DNA from: SZUA-36 sp963801195
GTDB taxonomy: Bacteria; Pseudomonadota; Gammaproteobacteria; Xanthomonadales; SZUA-36
DNA length: 64,000 nucleotides
Assembly (NCBI GenBank): GCA_963801195.1
Contig: CAWDDX010000007.1
Span: 1,798,001-1,862,000, forward strand
Direction: 5' to 3'
Position numbers and translations under genes: made by a program
In this document: piece by piece, positions 45,325-53,697 of the stretch
Layout of the letters: the number at the start of each line of letters is the position of its first letter
Position numbering within the stretch: position 1 is the first letter of the stretch
Notes under the pieces: model-generated
Told to the model about the DNA's origin: nothing
The model's database searches: none
The model's input: the letters and a program-made list of their open reading frames with translations, nothing else

Positions 45325-45795
45325 TTAAGGCTTGTGGGCTGCGGCGACCGAACGGACCGCTTCCAATATGCGCTTATGCGCACCACACCGGCAAAGATTG
45401 CTGTCAAGTCCGGCGATAATGTCCGCCTCACTCGCCGCTGGATTTTTTGAAAGGAGACTGGCGGCCGTTATAATCATCCCCGGTGTACAGTAACCGCACT
45501 GCAGGGCGTCGTGTTCCACGAAAGCCTGTTGCACAGCATGCAGTTCATCACCGTTGGCAAGACCTTCGATGGTCGTGACCTTTTTGTTCGCGATATCGGA
45601 AATGTCGAGCAGGCAGGAACGCTGGGCGACGCCATCGATCAACACGGAGCAGGCGCCGCATAACCCCTCGCCGCAACCGAACTTGGTGCCGGTCAGGTTA
45701 AAATCCCCGCGCAGCACCCATAACAGGGAGCGTCCCGAGCCGGCGTCCATCTCTACCGGTTTGCCGTTGAGTGTAAATTGAACCAGTTCTTTCAT
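45325..45795 (-). CDS. 2Fe-2S subunit of molybdenum hydroxylase
   Basis: 156 residues from the ATG at 45795, with GAGAGGG upstream; the frame runs on to 45969 without support. The plant-type 2Fe-2S site is C41, C46, C49 and C61 in FGCGEGLCGACSVLIDG...SC. The second cluster uses LQCGYCTPGM and NLCRCG. The order of the two domains is standard for the small subunit of IorAB- and CoxS-type enzymes. It has no signal peptide and probably travels with the Tat-targeted large subunit. It is the first gene of the two-gene operon. Confidence 0.9.
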   Translation of the reverse strand: MKELVQFTLNGKPVEMDAGSGRSLLWVLRGDFNLTGTKFGCGEGLCGACSVLIDGVAQRSCLLDISDIANKKVTTIEGLANGDELHAVQQAFVEHDALQCGYCTPGMIITAASLLSKNPAASEADIIAGLDSNLCRCGAHKRILEAVRSVAAAHKP

Positions 45796-46129
45796 AATGA
45801 TTCCCTCTCTTACGCTGCCATTATATCCGACTATCAATGCGCTGTATTTCTTCCGATGCACAGCAGAGGCATTTGCTTGAATTGAGACCGGAACACGTTC
45901 GTATGGGGACCTGCAGGCCATACTACCATCCCGGAAATGCGCGTAAAGAAGCCAGCAAGTAATACGCAATCAAGCGGCCCATTTTATTGTCATCACGCAA
46001 TTTAGCTGTAGTGGCCATGTGAAAATGTGAAACTGTACAAGCAGGGAACGGCACTCTATCCTTTTTAATAAGAAAACCGGTTTGATGACACAGCCGGTTT
46101 TGCACATTGAGAAAGCGAGGGCGTTTGCC
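45796..46129. other. Divergent promoter interval, 334 bp
   Basis: No gene supported. It separates the 2Fe-2S gene from the divergent lipoprotein gene and should hold both promoters. A hairpin AAAACCGG/CCGGTTTT lies at about 46074-46100 with a T-rich flank on both strands. Confidence 0.5.
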
Positions 46130-46867
46130 ATGAAACATTATCTTCAACTTATTTTCCTGATACTACTGGTCCCCGGTTTTGTAGCCTGCAATGACTCGGG
46201 CGGCGAAGATTCGCAAACCGCCTCCCAAAAGCCTCGGTCCGCCGCTGCGCTGTTCGACAGTGATATGAGTAAACGCGGATGTGAGATTCTTACGGCCGAT
46301 CTGGTATCAGCAACTTTTGATGTTCCTGCCGATGCCCTGCGGCAAATGAAAATCATGGGCTGCCGCTACGACTGGTCGGATGACGGGCAGACGCTCGGGT
46401 CAGGGATAACGATGCTTCGTGCCCACAAAAGCGAAGCGGGCGCTGCTGAATGGTTTGCAAATGCAACCAGGAACCGGACCGCCAAAGAGATGCAACAGGA
46501 GATGGACGAGATTTCCGGGCGACTCGATGAATCCGAGCAATTGGACACCGATTTGAAGAAATCCACGGCAAAAAACCTGTTGTCGATGGTCGACAGTGAA
46601 GCGGTTAGTTTTGAAGACGTTGAAGGCGTCGGAGACGATGCGCGGGTAAATGACGGCGGCACGGTTTATGTTCGCGTGGGAAACCTCACTTTTATGGTCT
46701 CGGCCTATAAGGGCCCCAAGGAGCCGAAGCCTGATATGCAAGGCGTGGACCTGAATCAAATGGTGGCGATTGCAAAAGAGAGCGCCGCCAAGTGGGCCAT
46801 CGAGACCGCGCCGCAACGCAAAAAGGACGGCATCCGCCTGGCCAGGGCCATCGTTGATAATCTTTAG
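46130..46867 (+). CDS. Lipoprotein of unknown function
   Basis: 245 residues from the ATG at 46130 (MKHYLQLIFLILLVPGFVAC). The lipobox F-V-A-C gives a lipidated Cys20; a longer frame starts at 46082. The mature part starts with a low-complexity Asp/Ser/Glu stretch. It then has RGCEILTADLVSATFDVPAD, GCRYDWSDDGQTLG, an internal helix with KEMQQEMDEISGRLDESEQL, and a C-terminal beta part (FEDVEGVGDDARVNDGG, RVGNLTFMVSAYKG). Such periplasm-facing lipoproteins with C-x-Y-x-W patterns are common and undescribed. The 3' end is convergent with the next gene, 37 bp apart. Confidence 0.6.
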   Translation: MKHYLQLIFLILLVPGFVACNDSGGEDSQTASQKPRSAAALFDSDMSKRGCEILTADLVSATFDVPADALRQMKIMGCRYDWSDDGQTLGSGITMLRAHKSEAGAAEWFANATRNRTAKEMQQEMDEISGRLDESEQLDTDLKKSTAKNLLSMVDSEAVSFEDVEGVGDDARVNDGGTVYVRVGNLTFMVSAYKGPKEPKPDMQGVDLNQMVAIAKESAAKWAIETAPQRKKDGIRLARAIVDNL

Positions 46868-46904
46868 ACCACCCGGCAGCTGGGTCAGTCAGCGGTTGAA
46901 AATT

Positions 46905-47297
46905 CTAGTTTTCCTCTGCCATGCTTTTTATATTGAAAGAAACGGTGTATTCGACCGGCCCATCCATGTAGGTCGGACGCACATCTTCGACGATCGACAC
47001 TGAACCTTTTTTCGCTTTACCCGGGTTACACATCGCGCAGGTGCTTACATGGATAACATACTCGGTGACTCCAGCCTGAATGAGCTGTTTTGTCACGCGG
47101 TGCGAAGTCAGCGCATCTTCTCTTAACCTGGCAATGATTTCAGGATTCCCGATAAGGGCATTTGCGATTGCGTGACCATCAGCAACGTTGGTCACCGGTC
47201 CTTTATCATGCTCCCCGGTTTCGCAGAGGGCATAGGCCGGGACAAAACCCAGCCAAAGCAGCGCCATTAAAACAACACATTTATTCAGCCTGATCAT
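46905..47297 (-). CDS. Exported small protein with CAMC motif
   Basis: 130 residues from the ATG at 47297 (MIRLNKCVVLMALLWLGFVP), giving a signal peptide ending PAYA. The mature protein is helical (DGHAIANALIGNPEIIARLR), then TEYVIHVSTCAMCNPGKAKKG with a C-x-x-C pair, then beta strands (GPVEYTVSFNIK). The pair C-A-M-C could be redox-active or bind a metal, but no thioredoxin fold is evident. It starts 8 bp after the DUF3185 gene on the same strand and is its operon partner. Confidence 0.55.
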   Translation of the reverse strand: MIRLNKCVVLMALLWLGFVPAYALCETGEHDKGPVTNVADGHAIANALIGNPEIIARLREDALTSHRVTKQLIQAGVTEYVIHVSTCAMCNPGKAKKGSVSIVEDVRPTYMDGPVEYTVSFNIKSMAEEN

Positions 47298-47305
47298 ACT
47301 GATCG

Positions 47306-47497
47306 CTATTTCTTGAGCAAAAGCACTAATCCGAGCACAAAACAGGCCGCGCCACCAATGTAAAGCCACATCACCTTGTCGGTCGGCGAACCCGTTACAG
47401 TTTCATTCAACTGTGAGCCAAGGGAATCGGACATGTCATAACCCCAAAAGGCGAGACCAACGCCGATAACCACTAAAACGATACCAATATATCTCAT
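47306..47497 (-). CDS. DUF3185-like small membrane protein
   Basis: 63 residues. Two transmembrane helices (YIGIVLVVIGVGLAFWGY and VMWLYIGGAACFVLGLVLLL) flank a loop DMSDSLGSQLNETVTGSPTD. The two-helix form with S-x-S-x-G-S-x-x-x-x-x-x-T-G-x-P-T-D-K is the pattern of DUF3185. The function of the family is unknown. It is transcribed together with the small exported protein downstream. Confidence 0.75.
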   Translation of the reverse strand: MRYIGIVLVVIGVGLAFWGYDMSDSLGSQLNETVTGSPTDKVMWLYIGGAACFVLGLVLLLKK

Positions 47498-47685
47498 TCT
47501 TATCTCCTTAAAGATTCTTAGTTTCCAGAAAGACTAGTACGCTTCAGAATACAGGTAAATAAAGCCCTATTGCCAGTCATCGCGGACATTAGATAATGAT
47601 CAGATGCATAGACTCTTGCATATAGTTGGAGTCAAATGTATCCGGTCCTAATTTCTTTCTGAAAAAAAGTTAAGTGCTTTTGTTG

Positions 47686-47850
47686 AAGAAAGCCACCGAT
47701 ATCGACGTCAAACGACTTGTGCTGTTATCCGGTCGCGGTGAAAGAAGAAACCCGGTGCTGCGAACGCATCGTCATGGAAGCAGGTGTTGAATGGACCGTG
47801 GTGCCTGCCAGTTGGTTTCATTAGAACTTCACGAATCGCTGCTTCAGGTA
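47686..47850 (+). pseudogene. NmrA-like NAD(P)-binding protein, decayed fragment
   Basis: In one frame the bases from 47686 encode KKATDIDVKRLVLLSGRGE. After a frameshift in the AAGAAGAAACC region the next frame gives EETRCCERIVMEAGVEWTVV then PASWFH, followed by an in-frame TAG and NFTNRCFR. R-L-V-L-L-S-G-R-G-E and the E-A-G-V-E-W-T-V-V-x-x-S-W-F-x-Q-N-F sequence are the usual central part of NmrA/SDR-type NAD(P)-binding proteins. The ends are missing. It is a dead gene fragment in a 710-bp interval (47498-48207) that holds no other gene I can support. Confidence 0.75.
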
Positions 47851-48207
47851 TTTGGAAGTTGGCAGCACGAAAAAAATGTGACGACCCTCATGGACATAGC
47901 CATCGTACATACTGATCAGGCAGATTCAGATGGCACCATCATTTTGACATTTGATAGCTGTACTTCCGGCGCAGTCATATACGACATTCCCTCCATCAAC
48001 CGCTAGGCAATCGTACCGATTCAGCGTGTTGCTAACGACAATGTCGAGACCTGTGAGGCGCTCCAGGGAAATAAACAATATATTGTTCAAGTGAAAATCT
48101 TTCGACTGGCTTATTCGGGATAAGCCAGCCGCTTTTGATCTGCCACTCGCTTGCGGCCCATAATAAACTTATCATGATGGGTAGGCTGAAGAGGACACGA
48201 AATAAGA

Positions 48208-49440
48208 ATGATTCCGTTGTCACGTCGATTTTTTCAAACATTATTTTTGCTAGCTGCCTTTTGCTTTCAGGCACCTGTATATGCACAGGAGGCAGAATCA
48301 ATTGACTATTTGAACCTGGCCAGGGGCGTGGTGCCTATTGCTGTAGAAGGTATGGGCAATGACCTGAAAGTAGGGATGGAACAGGCATTGATGGCCATTG
48401 ACGGCAACGACATCGGCTTTTCTGTAACCCCGAAACCCGGGCCTGCAGAGACCGAAATCGTCTTCGTCTATCAATTGCCGGCAAACACGACCTTCGAGGC
48501 TTTTGCAGTTCCCGGTGTGTTTGAAACTCCAAGTCCATATCAGACATTTTTCAAAAACGTCACCATTGCCGGTTCGGGCGAGAGCGCTGACGGACCCTAT
48601 GAAACCCTGGCCACATCAACACTTTCGACGCACTCAAAAGCAGGAGAAGAGACTGCATTTGACGCCAGCGTTGTGAAGCCGGTGAAGTGGTTGCGGATAT
48701 CCCTGCAGGGCGGCATAGATATTCAGCGCGACAAGACGTTCTTTGAATTCAGTGAAATCAGCGGCTACGGTTCACAGGAAAGCACGCCATTGGCAGAAGG
48801 ATTCAACGGCAAATGGAAGGGTAAAGGCGTCATACTGGAACTCAAACAGGACGGCAGGCAAGTGAGCGGTTGTTATGACCGGGAAGGTGAGCTTGAGGGT
48901 ACTGTTTCAGGGAATGTTTTAATAGCAACGGGTAAAACACTGACAGCGGGAATTCCGAGCGCATTCGTGCTTATCGTTGATAACAATAATGAAATCATTG
49001 GCGTGCGCTCTACCAACGGAGCCCCCTTCAAACTTTATTCGGGTGATGCAAATCCGGATCTTGTAACCCAGTGTTCAAAGGATGCAGTAACGGTCGTCGG
49101 CTGTGGTTCGATCATTCATGGTATAAATTTCGACTACGATTCCGCGGTGATCAAGGAAGAATCGAAGCCATTGATAGCGCTTCTTGCAAAAAACCTGGCC
49201 AGCGAGGCTGCGGTCCGGGTAACCGTCATCGGTCACACCTCCAGCGAAGGTTCAGATGCCTACAATGAAAAACTATCCCAACAACGCGCCCAATCCGTTG
49301 TAGCAGCCCTGATTGAGGATGGTCTCAACGATGCCCAGTTGTCCGCCGTCGGGCAAGGGGAGAAAATGCCCATCGCCGACAATGCCACAGAAGCGGGAAG
49401 ATCGCTCAATCGCCGAGTGGAAATAAACTGTGGTGAATAG
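48208..49440 (+). CDS. Exported OmpA-family protein
   Basis: 410 residues. Signal peptide at 1-26 (ends PVYAQ). The central region (30-280) is beta-rich with FVYQLPANTTFEAFAVPGVF and an NG-rich repeat (EGFNGKWKGKGVILELKQDG). Residues 298-410 form an OmpA-like peptidoglycan-binding domain: GINFDYDSAVIKEESKPLI, VTVIGHTSSEGSDAYNEKLS, QQRAQSVVAALIEDG, ADNATEAGRSLNRRVEI. The conserved Asp and Arg of the peptidoglycan contact are present. It anchors non-covalently to the cell wall in the periplasm. The N-terminal part is not the usual eight-stranded barrel, so it is a variant with a unique periplasmic or surface domain. Confidence 0.8.
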   Translation: MIPLSRRFFQTLFLLAAFCFQAPVYAQEAESIDYLNLARGVVPIAVEGMGNDLKVGMEQALMAIDGNDIGFSVTPKPGPAETEIVFVYQLPANTTFEAFAVPGVFETPSPYQTFFKNVTIAGSGESADGPYETLATSTLSTHSKAGEETAFDASVVKPVKWLRISLQGGIDIQRDKTFFEFSEISGYGSQESTPLAEGFNGKWKGKGVILELKQDGRQVSGCYDREGELEGTVSGNVLIATGKTLTAGIPSAFVLIVDNNNEIIGVRSTNGAPFKLYSGDANPDLVTQCSKDAVTVVGCGSIIHGINFDYDSAVIKEESKPLIALLAKNLASEAAVRVTVIGHTSSEGSDAYNEKLSQQRAQSVVAALIEDGLNDAQLSAVGQGEKMPIADNATEAGRSLNRRVEINCGE

Positions 49441-49545
49441 ATGCAAAACCCGACTTGCTCTTTTGGCTCGAGGAGGATCTGCAGACTTTTTTTAATACGT
49501 CTGAATGCAGGCGGCTTCATCAGGCACAGGTGGTGTATACGCGTC

Positions 49546-49731
49546 TTAGCCCGGATAATTCACCAGTGCTCCGGAATTTGCTTTGTCACTGGCGAATTCG
49601 AAGTCAGATGCGTTGCAAAACCGGATAGGACAAACTGTAATTTTTGAAAAAGGCTAAAATCACCTGTATCACCATGAAATAAAGAGATATTTGTCATTTA
49701 TTCATCCGCCTTAATGAAATATTCGGGTTAG
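49546..49731. repeat. R2 element, copy 2, flanked by TTAG duplication
   Basis: A 178-bp core (49550-49727) lies between TTAG at 49546-49549 and TTAG at 49728-49731. The ends CCCGGATAATTCACCA and a near-inverse TTAATGAAATATTCGGG are imperfect inverted repeats. Much of the interior matches R2 copy 1 (for example CACCTGTATCACCATGAAAT). It lies in the 373-bp gap between the OmpA-family and NamZ-like genes, which has no other supported feature. Confidence 0.8.
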
Positions 49732-49813
49732 TTCCCGGAAACCTGTTGACTGGCTCGAGTTAATTTCCAGGGCACATTCAATATGCGGTCGTTTTGGGGC
49801 AGAGCCAAATCCA

Positions 49814-51022
49814 TCAGCCTGGATACGCCAATACGGCGGCTCGCTCCCCCTGCCAACTCTGCTCATCCGCAAGCGCAAGCGCCTCGAGGTCAGCAGGCCT
49901 GGCGTTATCGTCATCCACCCACAAACGCAGCAAATCACTGCCGTTGATCAGGTCAATGGCCAGCTGATCGCGTTCGTACTCGTAGGCAAAATCACGCCAC
50001 AAGTCGTATTCAGGCCTGATCCTGCGCAGTGCCTTGAACGCCAGCGCCATCAGGCGCCAGGGCTTGAACGCCAGGTGATCGTAGGCGGCGTCTTCGACAT
50101 GAATCTGTATCCCGGCGCAAAGCTGTCCCTGGTGCTTATGAAAAGTCGGCTCAAACCAGCATTCGCGCAAGCGACAACCCTGCATCCAGCGGGGCGCGAT
50201 TTGCTCCATGGCAGTGAGCAGTTGACGGGTATCAATATCCGGCGCACCAAAAAGCTCCAGCGGACGGGTCGTGCCCCGCCCTTCGGAGAGCGTCGTACCC
50301 TCCAGCATCACGCTACCGGCGTAGCAACGCGCCATCCATGGGTTGGGCGCGTTGGGGCTGGGGTTGATCCAGTTACGATCATGCAACGGCCAGCCAAAAC
50401 CCGGGGCGGCATACATCTGCCAGTCGTTCATGTTGACCACGTCGTAATCCACGTCGAGATTCAGGGTGTTGATAAACCAGTGGCCCATCTCACCCATGGT
50501 CAGACCGTGCCGCATCGGCATCGGGCCGGCGCCGACAAAACTCTCCCAGCCGGGACGCAGCAACAGGCCTTCCACCGGGCGACCGGCGGGATTGGGTCTG
50601 TCCAGCAGGATCACCTGCTTGTTGTGGTGCGCCGCGGCTTCAAGCATGTATCTCAGCGTCGTGATAAACGTGTAAATGCGGCAGCCGAGGTCCTGCAGGT
50701 CCACCAGCAATACGTCAAAACAATCCATCATCTCCGCGCTCGGACGACGCACCTCGCCATACAGACTGAAGACCGGGATGCCGTGAACCGGATCGCGAAA
50801 ATCCTCCGACTCAATCATGTTGTCCTGCTTGTCACCCCTCAATCCGTGCTGTGGCCCAAAGGCGGCAACGAGATCGATATCATCCAGTGTGGCCAGCGCA
50901 TCCATCGAATGCACCAGTTTGCGGGTCACGGATGCGGGATGGGCCAGCAGCGCAACCCGGCGTCCCCGCAAAGGTTTGCGCAACCCGGGTTCTTCCAGCA
51001 AACGGTCAATTCCAAATTTCAT
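49814..51022 (-). CDS. DUF1343/NamZ-like exo-beta-N-acetylmuramidase
   Basis: 402 residues. The N-terminal region has RVALLAHPASVTRKLVHSMD, AAFGPQHGLRGDKQDNM, and VLLVDLQDLGCRIYTFITTL. The central VILLDRPNPAGRPVEGLLL and GPMPMRHGLTMGEMGHWF, and the later YAGSVMLEGTTLSEGRGTTR, are all family signatures of DUF1343 (GH171). The Bacillus NamZ prototype removes N-acetylmuramic acid from the non-reducing end of muropeptide glycans and is secreted. No signal peptide is seen here, so a cytosolic peptidoglycan-recycling role is inferred. It stands alone between R2 copy 2 and a tandem repeat array. Confidence 0.85.
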   Translation of the reverse strand: MKFGIDRLLEEPGLRKPLRGRRVALLAHPASVTRKLVHSMDALATLDDIDLVAAFGPQHGLRGDKQDNMIESEDFRDPVHGIPVFSLYGEVRRPSAEMMDCFDVLLVDLQDLGCRIYTFITTLRYMLEAAAHHNKQVILLDRPNPAGRPVEGLLLRPGWESFVGAGPMPMRHGLTMGEMGHWFINTLNLDVDYDVVNMNDWQMYAAPGFGWPLHDRNWINPSPNAPNPWMARCYAGSVMLEGTTLSEGRGTTRPLELFGAPDIDTRQLLTAMEQIAPRWMQGCRLRECWFEPTFHKHQGQLCAGIQIHVEDAAYDHLAFKPWRLMALAFKALRRIRPEYDLWRDFAYEYERDQLAIDLINGSDLLRLWVDDDNARPADLEALALADEQSWQGERAAVLAYPG

Positions 51023-51114
51023 CGGGATATTTCAGTTGTGTTATCGGAACGCTCTAGGCTACATCAGCTTTCGCAAAACGGGAAGCGCGGGGAAGCTGGC
51101 GTTGCGGTAGTCTG

Positions 51115-51149
51115 AAGGAGGTCCCGGCCTGCGCCGGGATGACGGTGGC
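51115..51149. repeat. Palindromic unit, inverse orientation
   Basis: GAAGGAGGTCCCGGCCTGCG followed by CCGGGATGACGG is the reverse complement of the unit tandemly repeated from 51237. Confidence 0.75.
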
Positions 51150-51236
51150 ACTCTGTAGAACGGTGCTGTTGTTTTAAGGAACTCCGAACTGTCGTTTGTA
51201 AAGACTTGCAAGAAAAGCACGGTGCAAACAACAACC

Positions 51237-51632
51237 ACCGCAATCCCGGCGCAGGCCGGGACCTCCTTCGAACTGCCATAGCGCTAAATCAACCCGCTCC
51301 CCCACAACCGCCCCACCAACAACAAGCACCGCCATCCCGGCGCAGGCCGGGACCTCCTTCGAACTGCCATAGCGCTAAATCAACCCGCTCCCCCACAACC
51401 GCCCTACCAACAACAAGCACCGTCATCCCGGCGCAGGCCGGGACCTCCTTCTAACTGCCATAGCGCTAAATCAACCCGCTCCCCCCCACAACCGCCCCAC
51501 CAACAACAACCACCGTCAACCCGGCGCAGGCCGGGACCTCCTTCTAACTGCCATAGCGCTAAATCAACCCGCTCCCCCCACAACCGCCCCACCAACAACA
51601 ACCACCGTCATCCCGGCGCAGGCCGGGACCTC
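51237..51632. repeat. Tandem array of about 91-bp units carrying a REP-like palindrome
   Basis: Units begin at 51237, 51328, 51419, 51512 and 51604 (the last is partial), giving periods of 91, 91, 93 and 92. Each opens ACCG(T/C)CATCCCGGCGCAGG, whose CCCGGC-GCAG-GCCGGG stem is the common dispersed hairpin seen in many gammaproteobacteria. The rest of the unit is spacer with CATAGCGCTAAATCAACCCG and a C-run of variable length. The region 51023-51841 holds no gene. Confidence 0.9.
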
Positions 51633-51841
51633 CGTGAGCATGCAGAGCGCAAACAAGAACCATTAAAGCGCTAGAAAAATCATTTAAGTGAAAGGCGCAG
51701 TTTTGGCAGCGAAGCTGTGAGGAGAAGGTTCTGACCCGAGCGGTGGGCTCAGCGACCATTTTTAGTGTTTTCCAGCAAATTTTCCTGAATATTTCATCCG
51801 GCGTGGTTGACCCAGGTGGTCTGACGGACAAGAATCAAAAC

Positions 51842-52351
51842 ATGAAAGCGCATTCCGATATCGAAATTAACGGCAGGACCTACCGCAAGGGCATGCCGAT
51901 CCCCGGCTACTGGATCTACGTTTTTTTCCTGGTCCACATGCTTGCATTTGGGCTCTCGGGCTTTTTCATGGCGTATACGGATGACGGCCCGGGGCTCAGT
52001 TTTCTGTATATGCATGGCGGCTTCGCCATCTTTGTGTACTTGATTTTTTACCTGGCTATTTTTGGTGTTGATGAGGTCAAGTGGATGTTTATCAACGCGG
52101 GCCTTGGACTGTTCGGTATCTACTCGCAGATCAACCTGATCCTGGCGTTTTTTGGCAAGCAGGCGAGCGATTACCCCTGGAAAGTACACTTGATCCCTTT
52201 CCTGTATTACATTTTGTACACTTTTCTTCTCTACCAGTTGGTTCTGGACATAACCGGCGCGCGGGACAACCCGAAAAGAAAGAGCCTGGTTGAAGGGTTC
52301 TACGTGGTGATATCGCTTTCGATTTACGCGGCAATTTATCTGTTTGAATAA
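51842..52351 (+). CDS. Four-helix membrane protein, unknown function
   Basis: 169 residues from the ATG at 51842 (MKAHSDIEINGRTYRKGMPI). Earlier in-frame starts would add an unlikely N-terminus. Helices: WIYVFFLVHMLAFGLSGFFM, GGFAIFVYLIFYLAIFGVDE, MFINAGLGLFGIYSQINLIL, LIPFLYYILYTFLLYQLVLD, and a last YVVISLSIYAAIYLF. The cytosolic N-terminus carries the short motif INGRTYRKGMPIPGYW. No family recognised. It stands alone between repeat DNA on both sides. Confidence 0.55.
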   Translation: MKAHSDIEINGRTYRKGMPIPGYWIYVFFLVHMLAFGLSGFFMAYTDDGPGLSFLYMHGGFAIFVYLIFYLAIFGVDEVKWMFINAGLGLFGIYSQINLILAFFGKQASDYPWKVHLIPFLYYILYTFLLYQLVLDITGARDNPKRKSLVEGFYVVISLSIYAAIYLFE

Positions 52352-52437
52352 TGACGTTCAGGATTTGAGCCAGCTGACAGGTTCCGGACTTCAAGATAAA
52401 TCGCACACTGCCAATTTATGACCTTGCCGGCACAGCT

Positions 52438-52700
52438 CTAGCCCGCATGTCGCACCAGTATCCCGGAGACTGGCGCAGGTCAGGTGCGGTTGGGTGCAGG
52501 GCTGGAGTGAGGATCATAGCCATAGCTATGGTCCGAGGGAAGCTCAAGTCCAGGCGTGCCTGAACAAGCCAGGGCCGGGATAGGTACCGGGCCGGGTACA
52601 AAGTGTACCCTGGGATTCATCAACAAAAATTCCATTTAGGTCAATCGATTCAATTAGATATGGTGAGGCCCGATGCCGACTGGTGCAATATACAGGCTAG
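52438..52700. repeat. R3 element, copy 2, flanked by CTAG duplication
   Basis: A 255-bp core (52442-52696) between CTAG at 52438-52441 and CTAG at 52697-52700. It is almost identical to R3 copy 1, with about three differences. The right CTAG overlaps the TAG stop codon of the rhodanese-like gene. Confidence 0.85.
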
Positions 52701-53697
52701 TATCCGTAAGGGTTTCCAGTCGGCAGTCCGGCCATTTGCCAGGCTTCTATTCCTCCCCTGTACCAGAGGACCTGTGAGTAGCCGAGGTTAATGGCGCGCA
52801 AGGCCGCGTTATACGACATCCAGCACTGGGGACTCTGACAGTAAAACAGGATGGGCTGGGCTTTGTTGCCGTTCGTTGCCTGTTGCAGGAACTTGCCAAA
52901 TTCCTGTTGCGTCTGGTCATTGAAGCTACCAGGCTGAGAGGCGGGAGCGGCAGCCACCGCGCCGGGCAAGATGGCATTGCCCCCCAGGACGTCGAAAATC
53001 AAGATGCCCTGCGGGTTCTTTTGCAGGGTCATAAATAGCGCCTCGGTGGTGACCACCAGGCCACCGGGAATGCGGGTGGGGGTGGGGCCATGCATGGGCC
53101 CGCTGTGAAGCTCGCGGACCGGTTCGATACCGAAGTCCTGTTCCTCCATTTGCGTTACCCGGGCGAAGTTTCCCGGTGCCTGGCCATTGTTGCCTTCCTG
53201 GCCATACGCACCATTACCCTGGTTGCCGCCATACTGACCGTAAAGCTGGTCCTGAGTCTTGCCATTGTATCTCCCCTGGCCGTAGGGAGCGTTGCCCTGG
53301 TTACCGCCGTAGGGTTGGTTTTGACCGTAACCCTGGTTCTGAACCTGGCCATTGTTCTCCCCCTGGCTGTAAGAAGCGCTGCCCCGGTTACCGCCATAGG
53401 GTTGATTCTGACCGTAGGGGGGTTGGTCCTGACTATAATCCTGGTTCTGATTCTGGCCATTGTTTCCCCCCTGGTAGTACGGAGCGTTGCCCTGATTCCC
53501 GCCGTAGGGTTGATTCTGACCGTAAACCCCGGTTCTGATTACCATAGGGGTTCTGTTGCTGTCCGTTACCGGCGTTCCCCTGGTAGCCACCCTGCTGCGC
53601 CCTGCTGATCGCCGTAACGGTCCTGGGCCAAGAGCGGATGGGCGGCTACAAGCATCAACGCGCTGCTGATCATTAAACCAAACAGTTTCTTGTTCAT
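52697..53697 (-). pseudogene. Exported rhodanese-like CXXCW protein, two frameshifts in a Gly/Gln/Asn repeat
   Basis: The start ATG at 53697 opens MNKKLFGLMISSALMLVAAH followed by a signal cleavage near LLAQ, overlapping the upstream stop as ATGA. After DQQG the frame must shift to continue AQQGGYQGNAGNGQQQNPYG, and it shifts again at about 53530 (CGGGG) to reach the long frame. That frame has about five repeats of YGQNQPYGGNQGNAPY type, then a rhodanese-like domain (about 185-297 of the long frame): GILIFDVLGGNAILPGAV, QPILFYCQSPQCWMSYNAAL, VLWYRGGIEAWQMAGLPT. The C-x4-C-W-x-S-Y-N-A-A pattern marks the PQQ-dependent catabolism-associated CXXCW family. The domain itself is intact. The shifts could be real decay, a phase-variable tract or sequencing error. 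It is coupled to the upstream lipoprotein. Confidence 0.7.

Noticed and set aside
47791..48006. A 71-codon open frame on the plus strand in the NmrA pseudogene region
   Set aside because: It reads the decayed NmrA region in the wrong frame. The homologous reading is interrupted by a shift and a stop.
51237..51632. Possible CRISPR array
   Set aside because: The spacers between palindromes are nearly identical and the unit is about 91 bp, so it is a tandem repeat and not a CRISPR.
53090..53608. A 172-codon open frame on the plus strand over the repeat region of the rhodanese-like gene
   Set aside because: It is the antisense of a Gly/Gln/Asn-rich repeat, which yields artificial hydrophobic repeats.
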